64,000 bases of DNA from Molossus alvarezi (Eukaryota; Chordata; Mammalia; Chiroptera; Molossidae). Positions 60,145 through 64,000 of this stretch are shown piece by piece. Numbering within the stretch: the first letter of the stretch is position 1; each line of letters begins with the position of its first letter. Made by a program: the position numbers and the translations under genes. The stretch covers positions 62,001-126,000 of the forward strand of contig JBAWUJ010000092.1 in the NCBI GenBank assembly GCA_037176705.1. Reading direction: 5' to 3'. A model generated the notes under the pieces. It did not search any database, was not told the DNA's origin, and was given only the letters and a program-made list of their open reading frames with translations.

Positions 60145-60379
60145 TCTTTCTTTTTTTTCTTTTTGTTAATCATCGATTTTTAGAGAGTGGGATGGGGGGG
60201 GGGGGGAGAGACATTGATGTGAAAGAGACACATTGATTGGTTGCCTCCCACACCCACCCCAACCAGGGCCTGGGATCAAACCTGCAACCCAGGTAAATGC
60301 CCTAGACCAGGAATTGAACCTGTGACCCTTTGATGTACCGGTTGACACTTTAACCACTAAGCAACATGGTCCAGGGCAA
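60145..60379 (-). repeat. VES SINE
   Basis: The minus-strand head GCCCTGGACCATGTTGCTTA is diverged. The body includes ACATTGATGTGAAAGAGACA on the plus strand and a G-run at 60193-60205. Confidence 0.85.
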
Positions 60380-60384
60380 TGGAC

Positions 60385-60480
60385 CTTCATTCTTACAACA
60401 AATGTTTGCTGAGCTCCTGCTATATGCCAGGCAATGCTGGATGCTGGCAGACAGTGATGGACACGAGTGACCTATACTCT
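60385..60480 (-). repeat. L2 fragment
   Basis: Antisense: GCTGAGCTCCTGCTATATGC, then CAGGCAATGCTGGATGCTGG. It directly abuts the VES copy at 60145-60379. Confidence 0.65.
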
Positions 60481-63278
60481 CTACTCTTTCTCAAGCTGCT
60501 TTATCTTCTTTGGGCATAGACAGAAAGTAGGGGAGGAAGCAGAAAACTAGTTCTCTGTACTACTTCTTACCCTAGACCCAGCCCTACAATTGTTCTTTCT
60601 TCTGCTGTACTTGGGCAAAGTTTCTAGTCTCTGCTATCCTCCTCATACTAGATCTTCCTTTCTCTCCATCCACCTTCATAGAGACTTTCCACCCAGAATT
60701 TCCCATGAGGCCACAGTCTTCCCTGGAGCCACATTCTCAAAGCTCAGGTAAAAAGAATGTCAACCAAAAGTGCAGGGTTGGCCCCAATGCACACAACCCA
60801 CTTGACTCACTGAGTGAGACCAGTTTGGACCCAGGCAACGAGGGAGGGCAGAAAACACCAAGAAAAGGGGGGCAGATCAGCCAATAACTAAATACTGACA
60901 CCAAAGTACTCTCCAATCATGGTCTGCAGAGACCACTCCATGCCCTCAGTGCTGGGGTTTCCAGCCAGATTCAGAGGAGCTTTCTCAAGATTTGCCCATG
61001 CAGCCCTGGAGAAGGTTAGAGAAGGTGGAGGGAATAAAGGAGAGTGATGACCAGGACATGGGCTTGCCAGATCTGTCCAAGGGCACTTAGAGGGAGGATG
61101 GCAGCAAACAGGAGGGCTCTCAGTCATTCTCCAGAGCCCCTGGGGTATGGTGAGAAAGAGGTAAAGGCTTCTTTAGGCTACCTCTTAAGGAGACAGTGAG
61201 GCTGTGGAGAAAATGTAGGGAGAAAGAAGAAAAAATACCCTTCACACACATCCCTGGTGTTTTCCCCTGTCCTGGGGAAGCTGAAACCTCTGGGACCCAC
61301 TCAGTGGCCTCCTACCCATATCTCAGCCTCCCTCAGTCCCTGCTACATTATTCCTCCTTCTTTCCTTTTCTGGCCTATATAAAGGACTAGGCAGTAAGAA
61401 ATACACAAACTATTTAAGAAGCAGAGTTTGGCCAGATGCCTAGGCCAGCCTCCCCAGGGAATTAAGCCCAAGCAAGTCACCTCCCAGAAACCCCTCAGGG
61501 TACCCCTCCCTCTTGTCAGGCTGATAGCCAAGTGTGGGGAGGGACAAAGTCTCTGACTCCCACCAATAGAAGAGGTCAAACTCTCCCCTCATCTAAAGGC
61601 GAATAACTAGGCCCTCATCCTCAATAAGAAAGAGAATCCCACTCCAGCTCCACATCATTAAAAAGTGGCATACACAGACAACCCTGCAGTCAGGAGAAAG
61701 CAAAGTAAGGGCCACTGGCCCAGAGACTGACTTTTTGTGCTGTGGGGTCAGGGCACTTCAAGCTTCTAGAATTCGAAGGAGGGTCCCTGAGAGGGAAAAT
61801 GCTTACTTTCTGGACCTTTCCCCAGGAAAACCCAGTGGAGAGACAAGAGAAGGGGTGACTGGAGTCCCCTTGGTGCCCAAGAGTGAGGTGTGGGGACGCG
61901 GGAGCAAAGCTGCTGGGCTGGAGGCAGAGTATGGATACCTACCGGGTGGTGCATGCTGTGTTCCTTACAAGATACACATGTAAGGAACCTTTGGTGAGGA
62001 GCAGGGATATGTCGGGCTTGGTTCAGAGCCCCACATTGTCCCTGACCATGACTCTTCCACCTTAGGAGATTCATCTCTCCTCGAGGAGCTTTTCCTGTTG
62101 GCTGGACATTCCCCTCCTGTTACAGATTTCCTGGTGTGGCAAAGAATACCAGCCATTCTCTGATCTTACAGACACTTGTGTCCTTCCACATGGGCTTCTG
62201 GAAAAAGTCTAAATAACATATATGGAGACTTTCCAATTTGGTCTTCGGAAAAACATGTCCCACCTCACCAGTTGCAGACACAGTCGCACTGAAACTTCCC
62301 CAAGCTGGCATGTGTTTTTGCAAATGCAACCTTCTTCTTTCTCACTCTCTCACTCTATCAAAACTCACTGGTCCTGGGTCCCATTCCCTCTGCCCTCAGC
62401 TGGCAAGCAGGTGTTATTCCTTCAGAGTGAGGTAATCAAATTGGTCGCCAACCCCACTCCATCTTGGTAAAGGAACTTCCCAAATAGCAATACCGCTGGC
62501 CTCGTGCACTCAGAGGACTCATCCTCCAGGAGGCTGGCACAGCCGATGCCATGCTGGGAACATCAGGCTTCCCAGCAAGGAGCTCAAGTCTGGAGGCCCC
62601 TAAGATCTTCTGCCTGAGCGCTGCCTAGGAGATCCACTCTGAGCAGACCTCGCTTCATTCCCATGTGTTAATCAGCAGAGAGAGAAGCCCTGAAAACATC
62701 GTTTTCTGATTAGGCCAGCAACTACTCCCCGGTGTTCAAATTGAAAAGAGATCCCAATACGTTGGTCCACAATCTAGATTTGCTTCATAGTCCACATTTG
62801 CTTCATGCAAAATCCGTAGGGATATTTTTAACTTGTACTGGGAAGAAGCCAACATCTAAAGGTGGGACCTCAAGCAAGGCATGGATATAAAAGTAAACAG
62901 GGGTGATGTGCTGTATGCAACATATTATAGATCTTCAAGGTCATGTTTATTTATATATAGGAAAGTTCATATGCTTTTCATTAAAAACATGAAAATTACA
63001 GAAAAATATGTAAATAAGAATAAAAGTTTCTCCCTCTCAATGGATCTCCCTAGAATTACTGCCTTTGTGTGTATCCTCTAAATTTAAAAAAATATGTATG
63101 TGTATATTTTTCATATATATACAGAAAATTATATCTGTTTATTTTGATACACATGATCACAGCATATGTAATATTATTCATTTTTTAATTTTTTTATATA
63201 ATACAGAAATTTCTTCAGATAGTTTATTCTTGCTAAGGGCCATGTAATAGTCCAATGTATCCTGGATCTATCATAATT

Positions 63279-63514
63279 TTTATTTTTAATCCTCACCCAA
63301 GGATATTTTTCAATTTTACCTTCAGATAGAGCTGAGGGAGAGAGGGAGAGAAACATGGATGTGAGAGAGACATCGATTAGCTGTTCCCTGCACAATTCCG
63401 ACCAGGGCTGGGCACTGAACTCAATGAGAGGTACATGCCCCTGCCTGGAATTGAACCCATGACTCTTTGGTCTGTGGGCTGACACTCTAACCTCTGAGGC
63501 AAACTGGCCAGGAC
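63279..63514 (-). repeat. VES SINE
   Basis: Plus strand begins AATCCTCACCCAAGGATA (the tail) and ends CAAACTGGCCAGGAC (the head). Confidence 0.88.
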
Positions 63515-63806
63515 ATGCATGTAACCTAATTATTAAGCATTCATCTATTAATAGACTTTTAGGTTATCTCCAATTTTTCTCTGTGATAAACAGTATTGAA
63601 AATAACATCTTATGCATTTTCTCAACTCCTGTAAATACCTAGGCATTCATTCTAGGAATTGAAGTTGTTGGAGAAAAGGTATAAACTTTTTAAACTTTGA
63701 AAGATATCATTATGTGGTATTTCAAAAATGTCGTGCAAATCAACACTGTCCCCACGGTCATGGATTTCTCAGTATTTTCTATTATTGTTATTTTATTTAT
63801 TTATTT

Positions 63807-64000
63807 ATTATCCTCACCCAAAGTTTTTTTTTTTTTTTTTTTGCATTTTATCTTCAGATCGAGCAGGAGGGAGAAAGGGAGGAAGGGGGGAGAGAGAGAA
63901 ACATTGATGTGATAGAGACACATTGCCACTCACACAACCACAACCGGGACTAGGTTCAAACTGCAACTTAGGTATGTGCCCTTAGCAGGAACTGAACTCG
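63807..64000 (-). repeat. VES SINE, cut by window end
   Basis: Tail ATCCTCACCCAAAG, T-run at 63824-63842, body GAGAAACATTGATGTGATAG; the head lies beyond 64,000. Confidence 0.85.

Larger units (their letters stand above)
37079..64000 (-). other. MDGA1: MDGA1 intron 1 (5' part beyond window)
   Basis: The acceptor of intron 1 is at 37079-37080. No signal-peptide exon matching the expected hydrophobic leader and no CpG island were found up to 64,000. Content is MIR, L2, MER5 and VES repeats, microsatellites and a large foldback at 42.44 kb. Repeat-poor stretches (for example 48,700-48,900 and 58,250-58,520) could hold conserved enhancers, but this cannot be judged from one sequence. Confidence 0.7.

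Overview
The window is mammalian genomic DNA, most probably from a bat of the Yangochiroptera. Eight copies (two sense copies with clean target-site duplications) belong to the tRNA-derived VES SINE family of bats, with the tRNA-like head, the TTTCTCTCTC body and a tail around CCTCAGGTGAGGAT. The remaining repeats (MIR, L2, MER5) are those common to all mammals. GC content is moderate, there is no CpG island, and genes are sparse.

The only gene is MDGA1 (MAM-domain-containing GPI-anchored protein 1), on the minus strand. Exons 2 to 17 lie between 37,078 and 14,205: exons 2-3 Ig1, 4-5 Ig2, 6 Ig3, 7 Ig4, 8 Ig5, 9 Ig6, 10-11 fibronectin III, 12-16 linker and MAM domain, 17 GPI-attachment tail and stop. 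Corrected for the indels below, the exon lengths sum to 2,801 nt. That is what a 955-residue protein (human MDGA1 as I recall it) needs after a 67-nt first coding exon. Exon 1 and the promoter were not found. From 37,079 to 64,000 is intron 1, rich in repeats. From 14,204 down to about 9,255 is the probable 3' UTR, and below that is downstream flank.

The main result is that this MDGA1 copy is broken. Exon 5 has an in-frame TAG and a 12-nt deletion. Exon 6 ends with TGA where CGA is expected. Exon 8 carries a 1-nt insertion and has lost the Ig5 cysteine and tryptophan. Exon 9 has lost about 13 and 34 nt, including the second Ig6 cysteine. Exon 14 lacks 1 nt. The exon 17 splice acceptor reads AC instead of AG. 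About 22 arginines are substituted, mostly by CpG-decay outcomes. Intron positions are all retained, so this is an unprocessed pseudogene, plausibly a unitary loss of a conserved synapse regulator. The window alone cannot exclude a second intact copy elsewhere.

Other structures of note are a 160-bp near-perfect foldback at 42.44-42.60 kb, a 570-bp CA-rich satellite with a 144-bp internal duplication at 5.63-6.20 kb, an AT-rich perfect hairpin at 36.6 kb, and a 400-bp polypurine block in intron 9.
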